From an uncultured Bacteroidales bacterium (GTDB lineage Bacteria > Bacteroidota > Bacteroidia > Bacteroidales > Bacteroidaceae), in contig CADCIO010000014.1 in NCBI GenBank assembly GCA_902801475.1, positions 1 through 53,518 of the forward strand: DNA of 53,518 bases, read 5' to 3'. Position 1 is the first letter of the stretch. The number at the start of each line of letters is the position of its first letter. The notes beneath the pieces are model-generated. The model made no database searches. It saw only the letters and a list, made by a program, of their open reading frames with translations, and had not been told where the DNA came from. Both the position numbers and the translations under genes were made by a program. This document shows positions 35,749 through 43,234 of the stretch, piece after piece.

Positions 35749-36437
35749 ATAAAATGATTGCATGCTGTGGCATCAACTGCAAGACCTGTGAGGCTCGCAT
35801 CGCCACGATGAAAAACGACGACAAGATGCGCGTCGAGGTTGCTAAAAAATGGTGCGAAATGAATCACACCGACCAGATTACGCCTGAGAGCATTAATTGT
35901 ACGGGTTGCCGTGTGGAAGGTGTCAAGTTCTATTTCTGTAGCCACATGTGCGAGGTGCATAAATGTGTAGCCGCCAAGGGTTACGAGACCTGTGGCGAGT
36001 GCCCCGACAAGAACTCGTGCAAGAAGGTTGGCGCCATTTGGGAGAACTGTGCAGAGGCGAAGGAAAATTTGGAAGCTATGTGTTATAGAGAAGAAGCCAT
36101 CGAATGTGTAAAAGATCATGTTCTCCAGATACATAAGCAAATATATGCCAAGTATGAAGGGGATTTTGACAGGATCTATACGGAAGGATACAACAGCAAG
36201 TCCTATACGGGTAGGGTGATTGAGCCAGGAAAGGTTTATGAGCTGAGTTATCTGGAATGTTCGTGCCCAAAAGTTAAATGTGGGCTGAGAAACCATCCGC
36301 AGCAATGTGAGTGTTCGCGGCAGAGCATTCTATATATCTTGTCGCAACTTGAGCCGGACAGCCAATTCGATGTTCGGATTGAGAATACGATTCTCAGGGG
36401 AAGCGACCGCTGTACATTCAGAATAACAATGCTTTGA
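35745..36437 (+). CDS. DUF3795 protein with an extra Cys-rich C-terminal domain
   Basis: 230 aa from the ATG at 35745. Residues 1-110 are DUF3795 (MIACCGINCKTCEARIAT, INCTGCRVEGVKFYFCSHMC, YETCGECPDKNSC), clearly paralogous to the protein at 32613. Residues about 115-230 are a second domain with LECSCPKVKCGL and QQCECSRQSILYIL, a Cys cluster like that in a family of uncharacterised proteins with a C-terminal CxC..CG..C.C signature; I cannot name it with confidence. It could be a natural fusion or two genes joined by a frame merge. It begins inside the stop of the cat fragment (4-bp overlap), so translation is likely coupled. Confidence 0.78.
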   Translation: MNKMIACCGINCKTCEARIATMKNDDKMRVEVAKKWCEMNHTDQITPESINCTGCRVEGVKFYFCSHMCEVHKCVAAKGYETCGECPDKNSCKKVGAIWENCAEAKENLEAMCYREEAIECVKDHVLQIHKQIYAKYEGDFDRIYTEGYNSKSYTGRVIEPGKVYELSYLECSCPKVKCGLRNHPQQCECSRQSILYILSQLEPDSQFDVRIENTILRGSDRCTFRITML

Positions 36438-36465
36438 ACGAGGCATTCGAGTCAGGAGAAAGTAT

Positions 36466-36996
36466 ATGATGACACTTAGACCATTCAACATCAGCGATGC
36501 TCCGGCCATACTGAGTTGGTGCAAGGACAAGCATGCCTTCCGGCTTTGGAGTGCTGACAGGTATAAGGATTATCCTGCTCAGCCTTCGGATATGATAGCA
36601 CAATATGAAGGCGACAACCTCTTCCCAATGACAATGGTTGATGGAGAAGAGATCGTCGGACACATTTTGCTGCGCTATCCGAGTGCAGGTAAATCCATCA
36701 TCCGTTTCGGCTTCATCATTGTTGATGACACAAAGCGAGGCATGGGATATGGCAGGCGACTTCTCCAGCTTGCCATCGATCATGCATGTAATCAGATGGG
36801 CGTAAAGACCATTACTCTGGGAGTATTTGCGGATAACCCTTCTGCCCTTAAATGCTATCAGTCAGTAGGTTTCAAGATTACGGGTGAAGATTCCTACATG
36901 ATTGATGGCGAGAAATGGAAAGGATATGAGATGGAGTATGTCAACTATAATCATAAAAACGATGAAACAGGAAATCAATCCCAAGGACACGAATAG
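36466..36996 (+). CDS. GNAT-family N-acetyltransferase
   Basis: 176 aa. N-terminus MTLRPFNISDAPAILSWC, motif A FIIVDDTKRGMGYGRRLLQL (RGMGYG acetyl-CoA loop) and motif B ADNPSALKCYQSVGF. A second ATG follows the first. The last about 12 codons (KNDETGNQSQGHE) are read through the start of the decayed cat gene in another frame (36962 onward). The natural C-terminus is therefore probably replaced by foreign codons after a deletion or recombination, while the catalytic core is intact. Substrate unknown. Confidence 0.85.
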   Translation: MMTLRPFNISDAPAILSWCKDKHAFRLWSADRYKDYPAQPSDMIAQYEGDNLFPMTMVDGEEIVGHILLRYPSAGKSIIRFGFIIVDDTKRGMGYGRRLLQLAIDHACNQMGVKTITLGVFADNPSALKCYQSVGFKITGEDSYMIDGEKWKGYEMEYVNYNHKNDETGNQSQGHE

Positions 36997-37128
36997 AGCC
37001 GTTACCGCAAGGGCTGGCTGAAGACCACCTTGCCCATCTCCTTCCAGTTCCACCATGCCCAGATGGACGGCAGGCAGGCCGCCCGGTTCCTGGAAGAACT
37101 GCAAAAGGTGATCAATCAAAGTAATTAG
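36962..37128 (+). pseudogene. Internally deleted CatA-like chloramphenicol acetyltransferase
   Basis: The frame starting at ATG 36962 reads MKQEINPKDTNRA, matching the N-terminus of the other cat fragment (MKKEIHPQETSRA). After that, shifted by one frame, comes KGWLKTTLPISFQFHHAQMD from 37009 and GRQAARFLEELQKVINQSN ending at TAG 37126-37128. The second part has the CAT active-site pattern HHxxxDG and the normal CAT C-terminal helix. About 150 central codons are absent. The tail is G+C-rich compared with its surroundings. It overlaps the end of the GNAT gene and, by 17 bp, the convergent 3' end of metH. Confidence 0.7.
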
Positions 37129-39871
37129 GTTTGCGCTTGCGCGCCTCTTCCAAACTGACCATGCTGGACTCCCCTTCTCCCTTTTCGGAACGGAGTTCAG
37201 CATATTTCTTGTCCAATTCATCGGTCAGTTCGGCTCTCGTGTCGGGATTGAGCAGACGTGCGCTGGCGATGACATTCTGCGAGGCGTCCTTCATCCAGAG
37301 CACAGGACCATGATAGACGGGCGCAATCTTGAGGGCCGTGTGGAGTTCACTCGTTGTCGCACCACCAATCATGATGGGGATGTCGGCACCACGTTCCTCG
37401 AGCGCACGAGCCACGTTCACCATCTCCTCCAACGAAGGGGTGATCAGGCCAGAAAGCCCGATGATATCGACCTTCTCCTCGATGGCTCTATCGACAATCG
37501 TTTCTGTGGGCACCATCACGCCCAAGTCGATGATGTCGTAGTTGTTGCAGGCGAGAATCACGCTCACGATGTTCTTGCCGATGTCGTGCACATCGCCCTT
37601 GACGGTGGCGAGCAGCACCTTGCCCGCCTTTTGCGCCCCTTCCGAACGGCTTGCCTCAATAAGGGGTTGCAGGATACTCACGGCTTTTTTCATCGTTCGT
37701 GCAGTCTTCACCACTTGTGGCAGGAACATCTTACCACTTCCAAAGAGTTCACCCACCGTATTCATCGCATCCATCAGCGGACCTTCAATAATCTTCACAG
37801 GGTTGTCATAAAGGTGAGTGGCTTCGTCCAAATCCGTCTCTAAGTAATCACCTATACCCTTCACCAGCGCATGTTTCAGACGTTCTTCCACAGAACCGCT
37901 TCGCCAATCATTTGCTGACGTTTTAGGTAATGCGCCGCCATTCTTCAATGCTTCTTTCTCAGCATCTTTCTCTGCTTTGATGCGAGCAGCAATTTCTATA
38001 AGATTCTCTGTGGCTTCAGGTGTACGGTTCAGCAAAACATCATCAATCGCCGTCAGCACATCATCTGGGATGTCACTATACAAAACCTGTGTGGCTGGAT
38101 TGACAATCCCCATATCCTGACCCACCGCTATGGTGTGGTAGAGGAACACGGCATGCATCGCCTCACGGATATAGTTGTTACCCCGAAATGAGAAAGACAA
38201 ATTGCTGATACCACCCGACACATGGGCACCAGGTAAGTTTTTGCGAATCCATTCTGTCGCACGGATGAAGTCCAATCCGTAGTTATTGTGCTCCTCCATA
38301 CCTGTAGCAACTGCCAGCACATTGGGATCGAAGATAATATCAAGCGGATTGAAACCCACCTTGTCCACTAAAAGATGATAAGCTCGTTCACAAATCTCAA
38401 TCTTGCGTTCGTAGGTAGTTGCCTGTCCTTGTTCATCAAACGCCATCACCACAGTCGCAGCACCTAAACGCTTGATTTCACGGGCTTTTTCGAGGAACTT
38501 CTCCTCACCCTCTTTCAGGGATATACTATTCACGATGCTCTTACCCTGCACACATTTCAAGCCTGCTGTGATGACCTCCCAATCGCTGGAATCAATCATC
38601 ATTGGCACCTTCGAGATATCAGGATCGCTCATCAAGAGATTCAGGAAGGTCACCATCTCATGCTTGGCGTCCAGGAGTCCATCGTCCATGTTGATGTCGA
38701 GCACCAACGCCCCGTCTTCCACCTGCTTTCTAGCGATGGAAAGGGCTTCTTCATAATTCTTTTCGTTGATGAGACGCAAGAATTTCCTCGAACCTGCCAC
38801 ATTACAGCGTTCACCCACATTCACAAAGCGACGTTCAGGTGTGAGTTCCAGCAGTTCCAAACCGCTCAACCACATGTTCTGGGGCTTTTCAACAGGTACG
38901 TGTGGTTTCTTCCCCTCTACAAGGGCAGGATACAATTCGATGAATTTCTCAGTCGTACCACAGCATCCTCCCAAGATATTCACCAATTCCTCATCCACAT
39001 ACTCCTTCACTTGTTCCGCCATCATGTCGGGCGTTTGGTCATAAAGTCCTAAAGAGTTGGGCAATCCAGCATTCGGGTGTGCTGAGATATAATAAGGTGC
39101 TTTCTCTGCCAACACCTTCAAAAAAGGCTTGAGTTGGCGAGCACCAAATGAACAATTCAATCCGATGGAGAAGATGTCAGCATGTTGTACGCTGGCCAAG
39201 AACGCCTCCAAAGTTTGTCCAGAGAGGGTACGTCCAGCTGTGTCGCTCACCGTGATGGAGAGCATCAAGGGCACACGCCTATTCGTTGATTCCATCGCCT
39301 TTTCTGACGCATAAATAGCGGCTTTGGCATTCAACGAATCGAATATGGTCTCAATAAGCAAAGCATCTACACCACCCTCCAGCAACGCCTCCATTTGCTC
39401 CACATAGGCATCTACCAGTTCATCGTATGTCAAGCTTCTCAGGGCAGGGTTGTTCACATCGGGCGAGATGCTCAACGTCTTGTTCGTAGGACCCACATCG
39501 CCCAACACAAAACGCGGTTTCATCGGCGTTTTCGCCGTGTATTCATCAGCCAACTGACGGGCAATCTTCGCACCTGCCAAGTTCATCTCACGGCAATAGT
39601 CCTCCACTTGATAATCAGCCATCGACACCCGTTGTGACGAGAACGTGCACGTCGTGATGAGGTCGGCACCCGCATCGAGATACTTCCGATGGATGTCGGC
39701 AATCACATCAGGACGGGTCAGACACAGGATGTCGTTATTGCCCTTCATCAATCCAGGCACATCCTTGAACTGCTCGCCTCTGAAATCTTCTTCCGTCAAC
39801 CCATACTGCTGAATCATCGTGCCCATCGCACCGTCCAGCACCAGTATGCGTTCCTTGATGATATCTTTCAT
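37112..39871 (-). CDS. metH: Cobalamin-dependent methionine synthase (core form)
   Basis: Transfers methyl from 5-methyl-THF via cobalamin to homocysteine. 919 aa. N-terminal Hcy-binding barrel (VLDGAMGTMIQQYG; zinc ligands in GLNCSFGA and GGCCGTT), pterin-binding barrel (FVNVGERCNVAGSRKFLRLI, MIDSSDWEVI), helical cap, and B12 domain with GDVHDIGKNI (lower axial His about 762, as in E. coli His759). It stops at LEEARKRKPNYFD, where the reactivation (AdoMet-binding) domain of the 1227-aa E. coli enzyme would begin, so reactivation needs another protein. Short MetH forms are seen in this phylum. Its ATG abuts heptad repeat copy C. No B12 riboswitch is seen upstream. Confidence 0.94.
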   Translation of the reverse strand: MKDIIKERILVLDGAMGTMIQQYGLTEEDFRGEQFKDVPGLMKGNNDILCLTRPDVIADIHRKYLDAGADLITTCTFSSQRVSMADYQVEDYCREMNLAGAKIARQLADEYTAKTPMKPRFVLGDVGPTNKTLSISPDVNNPALRSLTYDELVDAYVEQMEALLEGGVDALLIETIFDSLNAKAAIYASEKAMESTNRRVPLMLSITVSDTAGRTLSGQTLEAFLASVQHADIFSIGLNCSFGARQLKPFLKVLAEKAPYYISAHPNAGLPNSLGLYDQTPDMMAEQVKEYVDEELVNILGGCCGTTEKFIELYPALVEGKKPHVPVEKPQNMWLSGLELLELTPERRFVNVGERCNVAGSRKFLRLINEKNYEEALSIARKQVEDGALVLDINMDDGLLDAKHEMVTFLNLLMSDPDISKVPMMIDSSDWEVITAGLKCVQGKSIVNSISLKEGEEKFLEKAREIKRLGAATVVMAFDEQGQATTYERKIEICERAYHLLVDKVGFNPLDIIFDPNVLAVATGMEEHNNYGLDFIRATEWIRKNLPGAHVSGGISNLSFSFRGNNYIREAMHAVFLYHTIAVGQDMGIVNPATQVLYSDIPDDVLTAIDDVLLNRTPEATENLIEIAARIKAEKDAEKEALKNGGALPKTSANDWRSGSVEERLKHALVKGIGDYLETDLDEATHLYDNPVKIIEGPLMDAMNTVGELFGSGKMFLPQVVKTARTMKKAVSILQPLIEASRSEGAQKAGKVLLATVKGDVHDIGKNIVSVILACNNYDIIDLGVMVPTETIVDRAIEEKVDIIGLSGLITPSLEEMVNVARALEERGADIPIMIGGATTSELHTALKIAPVYHGPVLWMKDASQNVIASARLLNPDTRAELTDELDKKYAELRSEKGEGESSMVSLEEARKRKPNYFD

Positions 39872-39876
39872 AAAAC

Positions 39877-39969
39877 TAAAAGTTAAAAACTAAAAGTGAA
39901 AAGTGAAAGTATCTTTTGTCCAATGGTAACTTATACTTTTAACTTTTAGTTTTTAGTTTTTAACTTATA
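39877..39969. repeat. Heptad inverted-repeat element, copy C
   Basis: Left arm: TAAAAGT, TAAAAAC, TAAAAGT, GAAAAGT (39877-39904). Spacer: 30 bp ending CAATGGTAACT. Right arm: ACTTTTA, ACTTTTA, GTTTTTA, GTTTTTA, ACTTATA (39935-39969). The left arm starts 5 bp from the metH start codon; the right arm overlaps the smpB stop (39965-39967). Same plan as copies A and B. Confidence 0.85.
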
Positions 39970-40441
39970 ATGAATTCTTTTTAGCCCTATCAATCTCCCT
40001 CCTGTCTTCTTTCTCCTTCATTGTTTGTCGTTTGTCGTATTCCTTCTTACCTCGTGCCAACGCAATGTCCAGCTTGGCTAATCCATTTTCATTGATATAG
40101 AGCAGGACGGGCACGATGGTGAAACCTGGTGCTTTTGTGTCATTTTGTAGGTTGCGGAGTTCCTTCTTATTGAGAAGCAGTTTTCGTTCGCGACGCTCCA
40201 GATGGTTATTGTAAGAACCTGCCAGATAAGGTGCCACATACATATTCTTCACCCACAACTCTCCATTGATGAAATAGCAGTACGTGTCCACCAGACTCGC
40301 CTTGCCCGCACGGATGCTCTTGATTTCCGTACCTGTCAGGACAATGCCAGCCGTGAAGGTGTCGATCAACTCATACTCGAACGCCGCCCTCTTGTTCTTG
40401 ATATTCACCTGCTGATTCTTCGCTATCTTATTCTTTGCCAT
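39965..40441 (-). CDS. smpB: SsrA-binding protein SmpB
   Basis: 158 aa. Binds tmRNA and delivers it to stalled ribosomes for trans-translation. Motifs: [60 protein letters not shown] and a basic C-terminal tail (RAKKNSL). Length and start fit the family. It lies upstream of metH on the same strand with repeat copy C between; a shared transcript is possible. No tmRNA gene (ssrA) was found in the window. Confidence 0.96.
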   Translation of the reverse strand: MAKNKIAKNQQVNIKNKRAAFEYELIDTFTAGIVLTGTEIKSIRAGKASLVDTYCYFINGELWVKNMYVAPYLAGSYNNHLERRERKLLLNKKELRNLQNDTKAPGFTIVPVLLYINENGLAKLDIALARGKKEYDKRQTMKEKEDRREIDRAKKNSL

Positions 40442-40450
40442 AATTCTAAA

Positions 40451-40499
40451 CTTACCTCTAACCGCTAACCGCTAACCACTAACCACTAACCGCTACACA
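40451..40499. repeat. Seven-unit heptanucleotide array
   Basis: Seven consecutive 7-nt units: CTTACCT, CTAACCG, CTAACCG, CTAACCA, CTAACCA, CTAACCG, CTACACA. It fills the gap between smpB and the DMP19-like gene and runs over the latter's stop codon (40493-40495). The period is strictly 7 although the units drift at one or two positions. Confidence 0.85.
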
Positions 40500-41014
40500 T
40501 AAACTTCCAAGTTCTCCACAATCATCTTCGCCACAGCTGGGCTCACTTCCTCCTGATGCTCGTCCAAGAAGTCATCGCCCAACTCATTCAGTTCCTCCAG
40601 TTGTTCATACAGCGCCATGAAGTCCTCGTCGCTCATGTCCTGCGAAAGTTCCTCCTGATGCTTGTGGTATTCCGACTTCGCTGCATACAACAGTTTCGAG
40701 AAGTCCTTCATGATCTTCTCCTGACCTTCCACGCTTCCCCACTCTTTCTTCACCACCATCGGGAAAGGTCCTTCCAGCACGTAGGGTGCAAATCCGTTCA
40801 GGATCAGTTGGATGAATCCACCTTCCATCACCTCGTCCAGCACATAGCGATAACACAATACGGCGTGTTGTTCTGCACTCAGCATCTCCATGTTTTCCGC
40901 TGTCAATGTCCCACCAACAGCAGCCAGATAGCCATCCGTCACCCATTGGATGAACGCGATGCTATCCAGCGCTTCATATTGCTCACGTGTCTGTTGCTTG
41001 TCCAAATGTACCAT
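40493..41014 (-). CDS. DMP19 (DUF4375) family protein
   Basis: 173 aa, acidic, helical. The DMP19-family core is visible: AFIQWVTDGYLAAVGGTLTA, CYRYVLDEVMEGGFIQLILN and GFAPYVLEGPF, then an acidic tail (ELGDDFLDEHQEEVSP). Members have been proposed as DNA mimics, based on Neisseria DMP19; whether this one acts so is inference from family and acidity. A TACCTTTG box at 41036-41043 faces it. Its 3' end is inside the heptad array. Confidence 0.82.
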   Translation of the reverse strand: MVHLDKQQTREQYEALDSIAFIQWVTDGYLAAVGGTLTAENMEMLSAEQHAVLCYRYVLDEVMEGGFIQLILNGFAPYVLEGPFPMVVKKEWGSVEGQEKIMKDFSKLLYAAKSEYHKHQEELSQDMSDEDFMALYEQLEELNELGDDFLDEHQEEVSPAVAKMIVENLEVYV

Positions 41015-41035
41015 ACCCTGAATGCTTTAGGGCTG

Positions 41036-41043
41036 CAAAGGTA
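41036..41043 (-). promoter_or_regulatory. -7 box for the DMP19-like gene
   Basis: CAAAGGTA on plus, TACCTTTG on minus, 21 bp upstream of the ATG at 41014. Confidence 0.6.
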
Positions 41044-41097
41044 CGGATAAGTGAGCGAAATACCAAATATATTCGAATTTTTCCGAACGTGATTAAC

Positions 41098-42174
41098 TTA
41101 TTTTTTTCTTCTGCCTTGATAGATGAAAAGGAAGATGGCGGCAAGAATGATGAGGATGCTGACAACATATGCCCAGATGTTCGTGACACGTGATGTGGCC
41201 GTGATGATGTAGTCGCCAGGGATGAGCCGTTCGAATGTCAGCGAATAGTGGATGATGCCATCCTTGATGATTCCCGTGCCAGGATTCACAATCATGCCAG
41301 GCATTTCGAGGGTATAAGGCACCGAGAACCAGAAGATGTTGAGTTTGTTGGACAGTTCCTCTGACAGACCCTTTCCAAGTGGCGTTTCATCGTCGAAGAA
41401 GGGTGCGTAGGCATTGGAATGGAAGAACTTCTCAAACTCTTCGGCTGCATCCCATTCGGCTTTGTCCTCGTCTTTCATGATAGATTTTGCCAACGAGTCT
41501 TGGAGTGCCACAAACTTTTCCTTATCCACTGGAGGGTTCTGAATGGAGTCGTAGTGGTTGACGATGTAGTCAAAGCCCATCTTGAAAAGATTGTCATTAA
41601 TCCATTGTGTAACAAATGGTTCCATTTTGCTGATTTTCTCAGATGCCTCCGCCCCATTAAGTCCTTCGAGCAGGTTGGGTTGACCCGTAAACCAGTAACT
41701 GACAACATCTTGATCGGCGTAGTTCGTGACAGGAAGTTTGAAGGTGTCAGCCACCGTGTTGAAAGTCTCCTCGTAGATGTATTCCGTGTAGAACCAACGG
41801 AACTTCTTCTCCAGTTTGGCACTCGACTGCAGGTGTCTGCCGTTCAGTTGCAGAGGTGTCTGCTCGCACATCTCCTCTGGCGAACGGAAACTGCGGGAGA
41901 AGGTGGTGGTCACCGTGTCGCCGTTCACTTCGGTGTTGGAGCCCATGAAGGCATCGATGTTCAGGCACTCAGGCACAGGCTCTGCCCAGCATACGTTGTC
42001 GCCTTTCCAGAGGGAATCGCGCTCCTCCTGCGACATGATGGTGCTGTACGTGATTTGGCGTTCAATCCATCCGTCCTCTTTAACGATGGTGTGCATGCGC
42101 ACATTGGGTTTCTCGCACGAAGCGATGAACACAGCTGATGTCAAGAGCATCAGATATAAACTAATTTTTCTCAT
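41098..42174 (-). CDS. Lipoprotein with C-terminal membrane anchor, in a sigma-factor operon
   Basis: 358 aa. Lipobox AVFIASC after a short hydrophobic run (Cys about residue 20); the body is beta/alpha without a domain I know. One C-terminal membrane helix (VTNIWAYVVSILIILAAIFLFIY) is followed by RRKK. A protein with both a lipid anchor and a C-terminal helix suggests an envelope sensor. It overlaps the anti-sigma-like gene by 14 bp, so it is the third gene of the sigma/anti-sigma operon and may be its signal input. Confidence 0.75.
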   Translation of the reverse strand: MRKISLYLMLLTSAVFIASCEKPNVRMHTIVKEDGWIERQITYSTIMSQEERDSLWKGDNVCWAEPVPECLNIDAFMGSNTEVNGDTVTTTFSRSFRSPEEMCEQTPLQLNGRHLQSSAKLEKKFRWFYTEYIYEETFNTVADTFKLPVTNYADQDVVSYWFTGQPNLLEGLNGAEASEKISKMEPFVTQWINDNLFKMGFDYIVNHYDSIQNPPVDKEKFVALQDSLAKSIMKDEDKAEWDAAEEFEKFFHSNAYAPFFDDETPLGKGLSEELSNKLNIFWFSVPYTLEMPGMIVNPGTGIIKDGIIHYSLTFERLIPGDYIITATSRVTNIWAYVVSILIILAAIFLFIYQGRRKK

Positions 42175-42547
42175 AAAGCATCTGTTTGAATTGGGTGTAA
42201 CTGATTAAATTTGACTGACTCTTCTGCAAGGAACGTGTGTACAAATTCTCGAGCGTGTTGCCTTGCGGAACGTAAGTCCTATACGTGTTGGCGCTCTCAG
42301 GCGTCATTTGTATCGGTTGATTCACATAGATGAAAAGTCCTATCAGCAGTATGGCGGCAGCCGATGTGATGATGCGTAAGGCTGTCAAGAAAGCATGTCC
42401 CTTCCTGTCCTCTTGCACCTCGCTCCCAGTTCCCTGCTCTTCTCTATCTGGCAGGTTCGCCATGATGGAATCGACCATTTCATCGGGGTTTTCCAACATC
42501 GGCTGTTGACCTTTCAGCCTCTCCAGTATGTCATCCATTTGTGTCAT
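42161..42547 (-). CDS. Putative anti-sigma factor (single-pass membrane protein)
   Basis: 128 aa: a short cytosolic N-terminus (MDDILERLKGQQPMLENPDE), one membrane helix near the middle (ALRIITSAAAILLIGLFIYV) and a periplasmic tail ending in a tyrosine-rich stretch. Size, topology and position between an ECF sigma gene (17-bp overlap) and a lipoprotein gene (14-bp overlap) suggest an anti-sigma factor. No zinc motif (HxxxCxxC) is seen, so it is not a classic ZAS-domain protein. Confidence 0.7.
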   Translation of the reverse strand: MTQMDDILERLKGQQPMLENPDEMVDSIMANLPDREEQGTGSEVQEDRKGHAFLTALRIITSAAAILLIGLFIYVNQPIQMTPESANTYRTYVPQGNTLENLYTRSLQKSQSNLISYTQFKQMLYEKN

Positions 42548-43091
42548 ATCCTAACTTTTTTAATTGTTCACGAATAGTTTGTCGAGCCACATACAGGTTG
42601 CTCTTCACCTGTTTGGCATCAAAGCCTGTAATCTCTTCCACTTCCTGCGACGAAAGTCCCTCCAGCTGCACCAGCGTAAACACCAGCTTCTGTTTCGTGC
42701 TGAGCCCGTCTGCCAACATCCTCACAATCGCCACCCACTCCTGGTTCTCCAACGTCCGTTGGGTGTCCACATCCAATGCAAACCTCATCAGCACCTTCTC
42801 ATCTTCAGGCATCGGCACCGTCCTCCTCATGCTTTTCAAGCGATCCAGACACAGCCGAACGGCAATCGTATAGATCCAGGTGGTGAAGTTCTTTCCCACT
42901 TCATACTCCCCTATATTCTGCCACACCTTGATCATCGTCTCCTGCAACATGTCCTTCGCTTCCTCCTCGTCGCACAACATCTTTAGCGCCAACGAAAACA
43001 CCATCCGCTGATATTTCTGCACCACCCAGCGAAAAGCTTCCTTCTCGCCTCGTTGGCACCTGGCCACTATGTCCGTCTCTATCTGAACCAT
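42531..43091 (-). CDS. ECF-type RNA polymerase sigma factor
   Basis: 186 aa. Region 2 (EAFRWVVQKYQRMVFSLALK, EEEAKDMLQETMIKVWQNI, NFTTWIYTIAVRLCLDRLK) and region 4 (LVFTLVQLEGLSSQEVEEIT, KQVKSNLYVARQTIREQLKK). It has no region 3, as in ECF sigma factors. First gene of the sigma/anti-sigma/lipoprotein operon, overlapping the next gene by 17 bp. It is divergent from tex. The activating signal is unknown; the two membrane proteins downstream suggest envelope stress. Confidence 0.93.
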   Translation of the reverse strand: MVQIETDIVARCQRGEKEAFRWVVQKYQRMVFSLALKMLCDEEEAKDMLQETMIKVWQNIGEYEVGKNFTTWIYTIAVRLCLDRLKSMRRTVPMPEDEKVLMRFALDVDTQRTLENQEWVAIVRMLADGLSTKQKLVFTLVQLEGLSSQEVEEITGFDAKQVKSNLYVARQTIREQLKKLGYDTNG

Positions 43092-43192
43092 TTTGATGTT
43101 GCTATTTGACCATTATACGATTGAAACATGGAAAAGTCAAATGAAAACTTTGCAAAATTAACACTTTTCTTTCAAACAACAAGGAAAATGCC

Positions 43193-43200
43193 TACCTTTG
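43193..43200 (+). promoter_or_regulatory. -7 box for tex
   Basis: TACCTTTG lies 34 bp upstream of the tex ATG. No clear -33 TTG is visible. Confidence 0.6.
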
Positions 43201-43234
43201 TGCCCCGATTAACAACCCAACAAGAAAGATTGAC

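Noticed and set aside
29464..37128. Integron-like gene-cassette array
   Set aside because: Many small unrelated genes in one direction suggested it, but no attC-like repeats between genes and no integrase were found.
37112..37200. MetH truncated by a mutation
   Set aside because: The C-terminus ends neatly before the reactivation domain and short MetH forms occur in this phylum; no downstream remnant of the missing domain is present.
39872..39964. Cobalamin riboswitch before metH
   Set aside because: The short gap is fully occupied by heptad repeat copy C; no B12-box-like sequence is seen.
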